A DNA stretch of 64,000 nucleotides from Rhizobium sp. NFR07 (GTDB lineage Bacteria; Pseudomonadota; Alphaproteobacteria; Rhizobiales; Rhizobiaceae). Positions 37,742 through 46,011 of the stretch are shown piece after piece. The notes below the pieces were generated by a model that saw only the letters and a program-made list of their open reading frames with translations, was not told the origin of the DNA and made no database searches. A program made the translations under genes and the position numbers. The first letter of the stretch is position 1. Each line of letters begins with the position of its first letter. The stretch lies in assembly GCF_900111905.1 (NCBI RefSeq), contig NZ_FOKM01000005.1, forward strand, positions 124,001-188,000. Reading direction: 5' to 3'.

Positions 37742-39373
37742 ATGATCAGGCTTTTCATCTTCCTTCTTATCATCCTCGGTCTCGGCTGGGGCTTCTCCTG
37801 GCTGGCGGATCGTCCCGGCCTCCTGTCGATCACTTGGCAGGACCACCTGATCGAGACCAGCCTCATGGTCGCCGCCACCGTGCTGGTCGCGCTCATCGGC
37901 GCCGTGATGCTGCTCTGGTGGATCGTGGGCGTGATCTGGACCTCGCCCTATTCGGTCCGCCGCTATTTTCGCGCCCGCAAGCGAGACCGTGGGTACCAGG
38001 CTCTGTCGACCGGTCTGATCGCCGCCGGCGCCGGCAATTCGCTGCTCGCCCGCAAGATGAGCATCCGCACCCGCGGCCTGTTGAGCGCCGATCAGGAACC
38101 GCTGATCCATCTGCTCGACGCGCAGACGGCGCTGATCGAAGGCAAGTATGACGATGCCCGCGCCAAGTTCGAAAGCATGGCCGACGACCCCGAGACGCGC
38201 GAACTCGGCCTGCGCGGCCTCTATATGGAAGCCCGTCGCCTCGGCGCCAACGAGGCAGCCCGGCAATATGCCGAACGCGCCGTCGAACACGCGCCCTACC
38301 TGCCCTGGGCCTCCCAGGCAACGCTTGAATCCCAGAGCCAGTCGGCCCGTTGGGACGAGGCCCTGCAGACGCTCAGCCAGCAGCGCGCAGCCAACATCGT
38401 GGCCAAGTCGGAAGCCGATCGACTGAAGGCCGTCCTGCTCACCGCACGGGCGGGCGACCGCCTCGAAAGCGATCCCAAGGGCGCCCGCGAGGACGCAACA
38501 TCCGCTCTGAAGCTGGCTAAGGATCTCGTGCCGGCGGCCATCGTTGCGGCCAAGGCCTATCTGCGGGAAGACAATGTCCGCAAGGCCGCCTCCGCGCTGG
38601 AAGGTGTCTGGAAGCTCGCCCCCCATCCAGATATCGCCCGCACCTATGTTCGCGCCCGCAGCGGCGACAGCACGCTCGACCGCCTAAAGCGCGCCGAGAA
38701 GCTTGAGGCGCTACGTCCGAACAATCTCGAATCTCTGCTGGTTGTAGCGCAGGCAGCGCTCGACGCGCAGGATTTCGCCAAGGCCCGCGCCCGGGCAGAG
38801 GCTGCCGCCCGCATGGAAGCGAGCGAGCGCGTCTATCTGCTTCTCGCCGATATCGAGGAAGCCGAGACTGGCGACCAGGGTCGTATCCGCCACTGGATGC
38901 AGCAGGCGCTGCGTGCGCCGCGCGATCCCTCCTGGGTTGCTGACGGCTTCGTTTCGGAAAACTGGCTGCCGATCTCGCCTATCAGCGGCAAGCTCGATGC
39001 CTTCGAATGGAAGGTGCCGTTCAGCCAGCTCGAAGGCCCTGTCGTGGAAGGCAAGGCGGCTGCCGACGAGGCAATCGCCAACCTGCCCGCCGTGACGGAA
39101 AGCAGCCCCCGCCCGCCCGTTGCACCGGTCGAAACGAAGCCGCGCGCCGAAGAAGCTAAGCCGGCGAAGGTCACCGCACCACCTGCCGCGACGCACCCTG
39201 ATACCGACGCTGTTGCAGCAAAGACAACATCACCGGAGAAAACCGCGCCGCCACCTGCCAAAACGCAAGAAAATGGCGAGGAACCGGTTCCATTTTTCGG
39301 ACGTCCACCAGATGATCCGGGCGTGAAGGATCAGAACGCCGACCAGACCAAGACGAGGCTGCGGCTGTTCTAG
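37742..39373 (+). CDS. HemY N-terminal-domain (TPR) membrane protein
   Basis: A 543-residue protein with two N-terminal transmembrane helices (about 3-20 and 40-65) and the HemY_N region (YRALSTGLIAAGAG-like, here YQALSTGLIAAGAGNSLLARKM). TPR-like helical repeats run to about residue 410, followed by a Pro/Lys/Ala-rich tail of about 100 residues. HemY-type proteins of this kind sit beside hemC/hemD in proteobacteria and are not the Gram-positive oxidase of the same name; they may organise heme enzymes or membrane complexes. It is 15 bp after the Mic60-like gene and probably in the same operon. Confidence 0.88.
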   Translation: MIRLFIFLLIILGLGWGFSWLADRPGLLSITWQDHLIETSLMVAATVLVALIGAVMLLWWIVGVIWTSPYSVRRYFRARKRDRGYQALSTGLIAAGAGNSLLARKMSIRTRGLLSADQEPLIHLLDAQTALIEGKYDDARAKFESMADDPETRELGLRGLYMEARRLGANEAARQYAERAVEHAPYLPWASQATLESQSQSARWDEALQTLSQQRAANIVAKSEADRLKAVLLTARAGDRLESDPKGAREDATSALKLAKDLVPAAIVAAKAYLREDNVRKAASALEGVWKLAPHPDIARTYVRARSGDSTLDRLKRAEKLEALRPNNLESLLVVAQAALDAQDFAKARARAEAAARMEASERVYLLLADIEEAETGDQGRIRHWMQQALRAPRDPSWVADGFVSENWLPISPISGKLDAFEWKVPFSQLEGPVVEGKAAADEAIANLPAVTESSPRPPVAPVETKPRAEEAKPAKVTAPPAATHPDTDAVAAKTTSPEKTAPPPAKTQENGEEPVPFFGRPPDDPGVKDQNADQTKTRLRLF

Positions 39374-39396
39374 AAAAAAGGGGCAAGGCCTTATCC

Positions 39397-39882
39397 ATGT
39401 TGGACCGCATTCAGGCCTTTCTCCATACGCTGACCTCATCCCATCACGACGGCGAATTCGCGCCGGATGATCCGCGCGTCGCCTTCGTGGCGCTCTGTTT
39501 CCAGGTGATGGAGGCGGACGGCAATGTCTCCGAAAAGGAGCAGCAGAAGTTTCGCGACCTGCTGCGTGAGCGCTATGACCTCAGCCGCGATCGGCTCAAC
39601 TCGCTGATTGAGACCGGTCATCGGGCCGGCAGCGAGGCGGTTGACTATTACCGATTCACTTCGGATCTAAGAAGGCACCTGGTCAAAGAAGACGACCGCG
39701 TCGAGCTTCTCGGCATTCTCTGGGACATCGTCTACGCCGATGGACAGAGAAGCGAAATCGAGGATCATGTGATCTGGAGGATCGCGGATCTGCTCGGCGT
39801 ATCGTCCCGGGATCGCGTGCTGCAGCGCCAGGAGGCCGCGGCGCGTCTTGCAGGAGGAGAGCGCGAGGAGAGTAAAGGCTAA
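39397..39882 (+). CDS. TerB-family (COG4103) protein
   Basis: A 161-residue cytoplasmic all-helical protein of the TerB fold. The metal-binding acidic motifs are FVALCFQVMEADGNVSEKE (about residues 28-46) and ILWDIVYADGQRSEIED (about 108-124), both with the family's ADG-x-x-x-x-E pattern. Despite the tellurite-resistance name, stand-alone copies in rhizobia are common and of unknown role; no other ter genes are here. It begins 24 bp after the HemY_N gene and ends 4 bp before the amidotransferase start, so it is likely in the same transcript. Confidence 0.88.
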   Translation: MLDRIQAFLHTLTSSHHDGEFAPDDPRVAFVALCFQVMEADGNVSEKEQQKFRDLLRERYDLSRDRLNSLIETGHRAGSEAVDYYRFTSDLRRHLVKEDDRVELLGILWDIVYADGQRSEIEDHVIWRIADLLGVSSRDRVLQRQEAAARLAGGEREESKG

Positions 39883-39886
39883 CCAA

Positions 39887-40660
39887 ATGCTTGTGCTTCC
39901 CCGTCAAAAGACGGTTTTTCTACCCATACTGATCGTGCTCCATCAGGAGCTTTCATCCCCTGGCCGTGTTGGCCAGATGCTGCTCGACAAAGGCTTTCCG
40001 CTCGACGTTAGACGTCCCGTCCTCGGCGATGCGCTGCCGGGCACGCTGTCCGGCCATTCCGGCGCCGTCATTTTCGGCGGCCCGATGAGCGCCAATGCGC
40101 CTGACCCCTTTGTGAAACAGGAAATCGACTGGATCGGCGTACCGCTGAAGGAGAACAAGCCCTTTCTCGGCATATGCCTCGGCGCCCAGATGATGGTGCG
40201 CCATCTCGGCGGCAAGGTCGAGGCCAACGGCAAGGGAGCAACCGAGATCGGCTGGTATCCGTTGCGCACGACAGAGCACGGCCGCCTGCTGATGAAATGG
40301 CCGAACATGGTTTATCACTTCCACGGCGAGGGTTTTGGCCTTCCCCGCGGTGCAAAGCTGCTGGCCGAGGGCGACGCCTATCCCCATCAGGCGATCCGTT
40401 ACGGCGACAATGTCTGGGGCGTTCAGTTTCACGCGGAACTGACCCGCGCGATGATGCAGCGCTGGATCGTGCACGGTGCGGACTACTTCGCCCTGCCGAA
40501 TGCCCAGCAGGGTCGCGAACACCTGGAAGGCCGGATGATCTTCGACGCGCCGCTCAGGGCGTGGCTGTCGGATTTCCTCGATCTCGTCTTCCTGCGCGAC
40601 GAGACGGCGGCGAAGAACGCCGCCAATAGCCAGGCCGGTTTCAATCTACGTTCGGCCTGA
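39887..40660 (+). CDS. Class I glutamine amidotransferase
   Basis: A 257-residue GATase. The nucleophile Cys is in FLGICLGAQMMVRHLGG (about residue 98) and the His-x-Glu partner in GVQFHAELTRAM. The oxyanion region is AVIFGGPMSANAP. The domain is not fused to a synthetase, as in GuaA-like stand-alone GATases whose acceptor is unknown. I start at ATG 39887; an earlier in-frame ATG at 39848 overlaps the TerB gene. It is the last gene of the hemC-to-GATase plus-strand run and converges on the MFS gene with a 6-bp gap. Confidence 0.9.
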   Translation: MLVLPRQKTVFLPILIVLHQELSSPGRVGQMLLDKGFPLDVRRPVLGDALPGTLSGHSGAVIFGGPMSANAPDPFVKQEIDWIGVPLKENKPFLGICLGAQMMVRHLGGKVEANGKGATEIGWYPLRTTEHGRLLMKWPNMVYHFHGEGFGLPRGAKLLAEGDAYPHQAIRYGDNVWGVQFHAELTRAMMQRWIVHGADYFALPNAQQGREHLEGRMIFDAPLRAWLSDFLDLVFLRDETAAKNAANSQAGFNLRSA

Positions 40661-40666
40661 ACCGGC

Positions 40667-41905
40667 TCAAGCGCGCTCGGGCGCTTCCAGCGTGTCGATG
40701 CGGCGCAGCTTGGAGAAACCGAGTGCCCAGATCACCGTGACAGCGAGCGTGCCGACGCCGCCAATCACGACGGCCGGAACCGCACCGAAGGCATGCGCCA
40801 TCGTGCCCGCGCGGAATTCGCCGAGTTCGTTGGACGCACCGACGAAGACCATGTTGACGGCATTGACGCGGCCACGCACCTCGTCCGGCGTCCAGAGCGC
40901 GATCAGCGTCTCGCGGATATAGACCGAGATCATGTCGGCTGCGCCCATCAACATCAGCGCGGCGATCGACAGCCATGGCGTCGACGACAGGCCGAAGACC
41001 AGCGTGCCGAGGCCGAAGAACCCGACGCCGACGAACATGGCAAGGCCGGCATGATGGCGGATCGGATGGAAAGCGAGCCAGACCGCCACGAAGATCGCCC
41101 CGATGCCGGGACCGGCGCGCAGCAGGCCGAGGCCCCATGGTCCGAGATCGAGGATATCGCGCGCAAAGATCGGCATCAGCGCCACGGCGCCGCCGAGAAG
41201 CACCGCGAACAAATCGAGCGAGATCGCGCCGAGCACCACCTTCTCCTGCGAGATGAAGCGGAAGCCGGCAAGGATATGTTCGAGATCGACCTTGCTGGCC
41301 GACGTCTTCTGCGCGGGCTTCGGAATGAGGAAGACCAACAACGCGGCAAGCGCGAGCAGCACCAGCGCGACGCCATAGGCGGCCGTTGCGCTGAGGCCAT
41401 AAAGAAGGCCGCCACCGACGGGACCGAGGATGGATGCAGTCTGCCACGAGGACGAGTTCCACGCGACCGCATTGGCGAGATCCCGCTCCGGCACCAGGTT
41501 GGGGCCGAGCGACTGGACGGCCGGCCCCATGAAGGCGCGCTCGATACCGAAGACGACGAGAATGGCGAACACGATCCAGGGCGAGAACGTGCCGGTGATC
41601 GTCAGGCCTAGCAGCGCCGCCGAGCAGGCGGCTCCCACAACCATGCAGACCGCCATGATCATGCGGCGATTGTAACGGTCGGCGACCGTACCGGTGACGA
41701 GGATGAGGAGCAGCGACGGCAGGAACTGGAAGAGGCCGATCAGGCCGAGATAGAGCGGGTTGCGCGTCTCGTCATACATCTGCCAGCCGACCGAGACGCT
41801 GATGATCTGGATCGCGAAGGCGGCAAAGAAGCGGGACAGAAAGAAGCGGGTATAGGAGGCATGGCGAAAGGCTGCAAAACGGTCGCCGTCGGCGGGAATG
41901 GACAT
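40667..41905 (-). CDS. MFS transporter (EntS/MFS_3-like)
   Basis: A 412-residue major facilitator protein with about 12 transmembrane helices in two halves. The N-terminal FAAFRHASYTRFFLSRFFAAFA and the loop 2-3 motif TGTVADRYNRRMIMAVCM (motif A) resemble the MFS_3/EntS exporter group. The second-half loop is GVNAVN-type (VRGRVNAVNMVFVG). I start at ATG 41905; a GTG at 41944 would add 13 residues. The substrate is not predictable. It is convergent with the amidotransferase gene and divergent from yggT across 186 bp with no gene. Confidence 0.85.
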   Translation of the reverse strand: MSIPADGDRFAAFRHASYTRFFLSRFFAAFAIQIISVSVGWQMYDETRNPLYLGLIGLFQFLPSLLLILVTGTVADRYNRRMIMAVCMVVGAACSAALLGLTITGTFSPWIVFAILVVFGIERAFMGPAVQSLGPNLVPERDLANAVAWNSSSWQTASILGPVGGGLLYGLSATAAYGVALVLLALAALLVFLIPKPAQKTSASKVDLEHILAGFRFISQEKVVLGAISLDLFAVLLGGAVALMPIFARDILDLGPWGLGLLRAGPGIGAIFVAVWLAFHPIRHHAGLAMFVGVGFFGLGTLVFGLSSTPWLSIAALMLMGAADMISVYIRETLIALWTPDEVRGRVNAVNMVFVGASNELGEFRAGTMAHAFGAVPAVVIGGVGTLAVTVIWALGFSKLRRIDTLEAPERA

Positions 41906-42091
41906 CGCAAGATCTTTCAGGGCCCGATGGGGCGAAACTGGCACCCGTTGACGTTAAACATCCCGGGCGAGCGGCGGACGCGGCACTTGCCCGTTAGTTC
42001 TCCAATGTCTACATGTCTGTCAACTAGGAATTACGGCCCCGTTCGCTGCTGCTCTGGCAGGACGGACCCGGCAACGCGATTGGAGACGTGA

Positions 42092-42382
42092 ATGCTCGCG
42101 CTGTTTCAGACCATTGACCTGGCCTTGAACCTCTACACCTGGGTGCTGATTGCAAGCGCCATCTTCTCCTGGCTCTACGCCTTCAACGTGATCAATTCGA
42201 GCAATCGGTTCGTCGAGGCGATCGGCCGCTTTCTCTACAACGTCACCGAACCGGTCCTGGCGCCGCTGCGTCGCGTCCTGCCCAATCTCGGCGGCATCGA
42301 CATCTCCCCGATCATCGTTCTGCTGATCATCTTCTTCCTGCGCTCGTTCATGTGGACGACGCTTTACCCAATGGTCGCGTGA
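42092..42382 (+). CDS. YggT-family inner-membrane protein
   Basis: A 96-residue membrane protein with two hydrophobic segments (about 5-25 and 70-90) around the conserved [33 protein letters not shown], typical of YggT. Family members relate to cell-shape, osmotic or division phenotypes, but the biochemical role is unknown. GGAG lies 8-11 nt before the ATG. Its last codons overlap the next gene by 4 bp (GTGA), matching the common yggT-yggU pairing. Confidence 0.92.
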   Translation: MLALFQTIDLALNLYTWVLIASAIFSWLYAFNVINSSNRFVEAIGRFLYNVTEPVLAPLRRVLPNLGGIDISPIIVLLIIFFLRSFMWTTLYPMVA

Positions 42383-42690
42383 GCGCGTTCAGCGCCTTTC
42401 CCGATCATGTGAGACTGACCGTCCGCCTGACACCGAATGGCGGACGGGATGCGATAGACGGCATCGAGACGAATGCCGAGGGCCAGGATTACCTGAAAGC
42501 CCGCGTGGCCGCCGTGCCCGAGAACGGCAAGGCCAACAAGGCGCTGATCGCGCTTCTTTCCAAGAAACTACGAATTCCGAAAAGCGCAGTCGGCTTCATC
42601 TCCGGCGAAACCGCGCGCAAAAAAATCCTCCGGATCGATGGTGATCCGGAGGATTTGTCGAAAAGGCTGAAAACCCTGGCCGAAGGCTGA
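42379..42690 (+). CDS. DUF167 (YggU-family) protein
   Basis: A 103-residue small alpha/beta protein of the DUF167 family: [37 protein letters not shown], and the [20 protein letters not shown] segment, all family hallmarks. Function unknown; nucleic-acid binding has been suggested. The start is GTG 42379, overlapping the yggT stop as GTGA, which favours coupled translation over the open frame beginning at 42352. Its 3' end contains the ppa terminator hairpin, and only 3 bp separate its stop from the ppa stop on the other strand. Confidence 0.92.
   Translation: MSAFSAFPDHVRLTVRLTPNGGRDAIDGIETNAEGQDYLKARVAAVPENGKANKALIALLSKKLRIPKSAVGFISGETARKKILRIDGDPEDLSKRLKTLAEG
42619..42655 (-). terminator. 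ppa terminator embedded in the yggU coding sequence
   Basis: A perfect 13-bp stem, AATCCTCCGGATC (42624-42636) with GATCCGGAGGATT (42643-42655), has a 6-nt loop. On the minus strand it runs into seven T (complement of 42619-42625). It begins 38 bp past the ppa stop and lies wholly inside the plus-strand yggU frame. Confidence 0.92.
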
Positions 42691-42693
42691 AGC

Positions 42694-43227
42694 TTACTTC
42701 GACGCCTTGTAGCGGTCGATCGCTTCGACGATCAGCTTCTTGGCAACGTCGACATCCTGCCAACCGCCGATCTTGACCCACTTGCCGGGCTCAAGATCCT
42801 TGTAATGCTCGAAGAAGTGCTCGATCTGCTTCAGCGTGATTTCCGGCAGATCGGTGTAGTTCTTGATCTTGTCGTAGCGCTGGGTAAGCTTCGGAACCGG
42901 AACGGCCAGGATCTTCTCGTCCTTCCCGCCATCGTCTTCCATGATCATCACGCCCACCGGGCGCACGTTGATGACGCAACCCGGCACCAGCGGACGGGTA
43001 TTGCAGATCAGCACGTCGCACGGATCGCCATCTTCCGACAGCGTATGCGGGATGAAGCCGTAATTGCCCGGATAGGTCATCGGCGTATAGAGGAAACGGT
43101 CGACGATCAGCGCGCCGGCTTCCTTGTCCATCTCGTACTTGATGGGCTGGCCGCCAACCGGAACTTCAACGATGACGTTGACGTCTTCCGGCGGGTTCTT
43201 GCCGATGGAGATTGCATCGATACGCAT
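42694..43227 (-). CDS. ppa: Inorganic pyrophosphatase (family I)
   Basis: Mg-dependent cytoplasmic hydrolysis of pyrophosphate, which drives biosynthetic reactions. The 177-residue product starts at ATG 43227 ([22 protein letters not shown]). It has the active-site set: Glu/Lys in [17 protein letters not shown], the signature DGDPCDVLI with three aspartates, and [17 protein letters not shown]. The four-codon extension from 43239 is unlikely. Its terminator lies inside the convergent yggU gene. Confidence 0.97.
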   Translation of the reverse strand: MRIDAISIGKNPPEDVNVIVEVPVGGQPIKYEMDKEAGALIVDRFLYTPMTYPGNYGFIPHTLSEDGDPCDVLICNTRPLVPGCVINVRPVGVMIMEDDGGKDEKILAVPVPKLTQRYDKIKNYTDLPEITLKQIEHFFEHYKDLEPGKWVKIGGWQDVDVAKKLIVEAIDRYKASK

Positions 43228-43352
43228 TTTGATCCTCAATCAGGTTCAATTTCAATCAAAACGTCGATAGCGGGAATTGCCCGGCAAGGCAATAAGTCTC
43301 TGATTGCACACGTAAGCGGTCGGGCAGACGCGCCCTCGACCGGGCAGTGGCC

Positions 43353-43865
43353 TTAAGTCGCAGGCCAGACGAAGCCGAGCTTGCGAAGCTGGGTACCGCC
43401 GAAATCCTCCATGCCTTCGACAGCATCCACGCCGCCATGACGCCGGAAAAAGCTGCTGGCATGCTCGCTGTCTTCCAGGCACCAGACGACCAGGCCTTCG
43501 CAGCCGAGCGACTTCAACAGCCTGCGGCTTTCGCCGAACAGGCGCCGACCAAGGCCGATGCCCTGGAATTCCGGGCGCAGATAGATCTCGTAGATTTCGC
43601 CGTCATAGGGGAGCGCCCGCGCGCGATTAAGGCCGATCGTGGCATAGCCGGCGATCTTGCCGGCGACATCGAGGACCAGAAGCGTTGCCGGCCCGTCGGT
43701 CGCCTTGCGCCACCAGCCTTCGCCGCGACGCTCCAGCATCTGGGTCAAAGACTTGTGCGGGATAAGGCCGGCATAGGCCTGAGCCCAGGCTTCCCGGTGC
43801 ACTTCCGAGATAGCTCGCGCGTCTTGCGGATCAGCCCGCCGAACATCGATCGACAACGTCTTCAT
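43353..43865 (-). CDS. GNAT-family N-acetyltransferase
   Basis: A 170-residue GNAT protein: an N-terminal VRRADPQDARAISEVHREAW helix region, the acetyl-CoA-binding motif A YLRPEFQGIGLGRRLFGES (about residues 97-115, Q-x-x-G-x-G), and motif B with FFRRHGGVDAVEG. The acceptor is unknown; the EVHREAWAQAYAGLIP start resembles RimI/YkwB-like small GNATs of broad annotation. It is single, with 125 bp to the ppa start and 202 bp to typA; those gaps hold only the typA terminator. Confidence 0.85.
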   Translation of the reverse strand: MKTLSIDVRRADPQDARAISEVHREAWAQAYAGLIPHKSLTQMLERRGEGWWRKATDGPATLLVLDVAGKIAGYATIGLNRARALPYDGEIYEIYLRPEFQGIGLGRRLFGESRRLLKSLGCEGLVVWCLEDSEHASSFFRRHGGVDAVEGMEDFGGTQLRKLGFVWPAT

Positions 43866-44014
43866 AACGCAACTTTAGGTCCAGCCGTGCCCAATCCGCC
43901 ACCGGTCTTCCATTAACCAGACGGATTGCCCACAGGGTTTTCATGGGGACAACGACAGTCACGTTAACGCCTTTTTAACCTTCGTAACAAGCCTTGAGCG
44001 AAGCAGGGCACAAG

Positions 44015-44041
44015 AAAAAGCCCCGGCATTGCTGCCGGGGC
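44015..44041 (-). terminator. Intrinsic terminator of typA
   Basis: A perfect 9-bp stem GCCCCGGCA / TGCCGGGGC (44020-44028, 44033-44041) has a TTGC loop. On the minus strand it is followed by TTTTT (complement of 44015-44019), 26 bp after the typA stop. Confidence 0.94.
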
Positions 44042-44067
44042 TTGAGTGCATCGAAACTAATGCAAGA

Positions 44068-45891
44068 TTAGAGAGCAGCCTTCGACTTGTCGAAGCGCTT
44101 GCGGTCGTTCGCATCGAGATAGATCTTGCGCAGGCGGATCGACTTCGGCGTGACTTCCATCAGCTCGTCGTCCTGGATCCAGGAGAGCGCGCGGTCGAGG
44201 GTCATGCGGATCGGCGGGGTCAGACGAACGGCTTCGTCCTTGCCGGCCGAACGGATGTTCGTCAGCTGCTTGCCCTTCAGAACGTTGACCTCGAGGTCGT
44301 TGTCGCGGGTATGGATGCCGATAATCATGCCCATATAGACCTTGTCGCCCGGCTCGATGATCATCGGGCCGCGGTCTTCCAGGTTGAACATGGCGTAGGC
44401 AACAGCTTCACCAGCCTGGTTGGACAGGAGAACGCCGTTGGTACGGCCGGAGATCTCGCCCTTGTAAGGCTGGTAGTCGTTGAACAGGCGGTTCATGATC
44501 GCCGTGCCGCGCGTGTCGGTCAGAAGTTCCGACTGGTAGCCGATCAGGCCGCGGGTCGGAGCAAGGAACTTCAGACGAACGCGGCTGCCGCCCGAAGGAC
44601 GCAGTTCGGTCATCTCGGCCTTGCGCTCGGACATCTTCTGCACGACGACGCCGGAATGTTCTTCATCGACGTCGATGACGACTTCTTCGATCGGCTCCAT
44701 GGTCTGGCCAGTCGTTTCGTCCTTGTGCATGACGACGCGCGGACGCGAAACGGCAAGCTCAAAACCTTCACGACGCATGGTTTCGATCAGAACGGCGAGC
44801 TGAAGTTCGCCACGGCCGGAAACGTAGAACGAATCCTTGCCTTCGGCTTCTTCGATCTTCAGAGCGACGTTGCCTTCGGCTTCCTTGAACAGGCGGTCAC
44901 GAATGACGCGCGAGGTAACCTTGTCGCCTTCGGTGCCGGCCAGCGGCGAGTCGTTGACGATGAAGGACATGGTGACGGTCGGCGGGTCGATCGGCTGGGC
45001 CTGCATGGCTTCAGTGATCGAAGGGTCGCAGAACGTGTCGGCAACGGTGCCCTTGGAGAGACCGGCAATGGCGACGATGTCACCGGCAACTGCTTCTTCG
45101 ATCGGCTGACGCTCGATACCGCGGAATGCGAGGATCTTGGAAATACGGCCGGTTTCCACCGTCTTGCCGTCCTGGGACAGAACCTTGACGGCCTGGTTCG
45201 GCTTGATCGAGCCGGAAGCTACGCGACCGGTGATGATGCGGCCGAGGAACGGGTTGGCTTCGAGAAGCGTACCGATCATGCGGAACGGGCCTTCTTCGAC
45301 CTTCGGCTCCGGAACGTGCTTGAGAACCAGATCGAGCAGCGGTGCCAGACCTTCGTCCTTCGGGCCTTCAGGGTTGAAGTTCATCCAGCCGTCACGACCG
45401 GAACCGTAGAGGATCGGGAAGTCGAGCTGTTCGTCGGTGGCGTCGAGGTTCGCGAACAGGTCGAAAACTTCGTTGATGACTTCTTCGTGGCGGCCGTCCG
45501 GACGGTCGATCTTGTTGATCGCAACGATCGGCTTCAGACCAACCTTGAGTGCCTTGCCGACGACGAACTTGGTCTGAGGCATCGGGCCTTCGGACGAGTC
45601 GACCAGAACGATCGCGCCATCCACCATCGAGAGAATGCGCTCGACTTCGCCGCCGAAGTCGGCGTGGCCGGGGGTGTCGACGATGTTGACGCGAACGCCC
45701 TTCCACTCGACGGAGGTCGCCTTGGCGAGAATGGTGATGCCGCGTTCTTTTTCGAGATCGTTCGAGTCCATGACGCGTTCTGCAACACGCTGGTTCTCGC
45801 GGAACGAACCGGACTGCTTCAGGAGCTCATCTACGAGGGTCGTTTTGCCATGGTCAACGTGCGCGATGATCGCGATGTTGCGAAGTGCCAT
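44068..45891 (-). CDS. typA: Translational GTPase TypA/BipA
   Basis: Ribosome-associated GTPase involved in stress and low-temperature ribosome assembly. The 607-residue product starts at ATG 45891 ([24 protein letters not shown]). It shows G1 AHVDHGKTT, the switch region [10 protein letters not shown]3 [14 protein letters not shown] and G4 [12 protein letters not shown]-like domains III and V follow, then the TypA-specific C-terminal domain with [21 protein letters not shown]. Two upstream in-frame starts would add an unconserved leader. It is monocistronic with a strong terminator. Confidence 0.97.
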   Translation of the reverse strand: MALRNIAIIAHVDHGKTTLVDELLKQSGSFRENQRVAERVMDSNDLEKERGITILAKATSVEWKGVRVNIVDTPGHADFGGEVERILSMVDGAIVLVDSSEGPMPQTKFVVGKALKVGLKPIVAINKIDRPDGRHEEVINEVFDLFANLDATDEQLDFPILYGSGRDGWMNFNPEGPKDEGLAPLLDLVLKHVPEPKVEEGPFRMIGTLLEANPFLGRIITGRVASGSIKPNQAVKVLSQDGKTVETGRISKILAFRGIERQPIEEAVAGDIVAIAGLSKGTVADTFCDPSITEAMQAQPIDPPTVTMSFIVNDSPLAGTEGDKVTSRVIRDRLFKEAEGNVALKIEEAEGKDSFYVSGRGELQLAVLIETMRREGFELAVSRPRVVMHKDETTGQTMEPIEEVVIDVDEEHSGVVVQKMSERKAEMTELRPSGGSRVRLKFLAPTRGLIGYQSELLTDTRGTAIMNRLFNDYQPYKGEISGRTNGVLLSNQAGEAVAYAMFNLEDRGPMIIEPGDKVYMGMIIGIHTRDNDLEVNVLKGKQLTNIRSAGKDEAVRLTPPIRMTLDRALSWIQDDELMEVTPKSIRLRKIYLDANDRKRFDKSKAAL

Positions 45892-46011
45892 ATTGGGGTT
45901 CTCTGAAGTTGGGGCGCGCAAATGGGAGGAGGCGCCTAATTTCGTTGGCGCGCTCATACCCTGTTTTTCGCCTTAGCGAAAGGGGGCGAGCGCATAGTGA
46001 GCTTTTGATCC

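Noticed and set aside
37742..39373. Protoporphyrinogen oxidase (Gram-positive HemY)
   Set aside because: There is no FAD-binding motif; the two N-terminal helices and TPR-like repeats match the proteobacterial HemY_N family instead.
39397..39882. Tellurite-resistance operon
   Set aside because: Only a stand-alone TerB-fold gene is present; no terC, terD, terZ or similar neighbour.
44029..45906. A 625-codon plus-strand open frame
   Set aside because: Opposite the clear typA gene; it is an antisense shadow.
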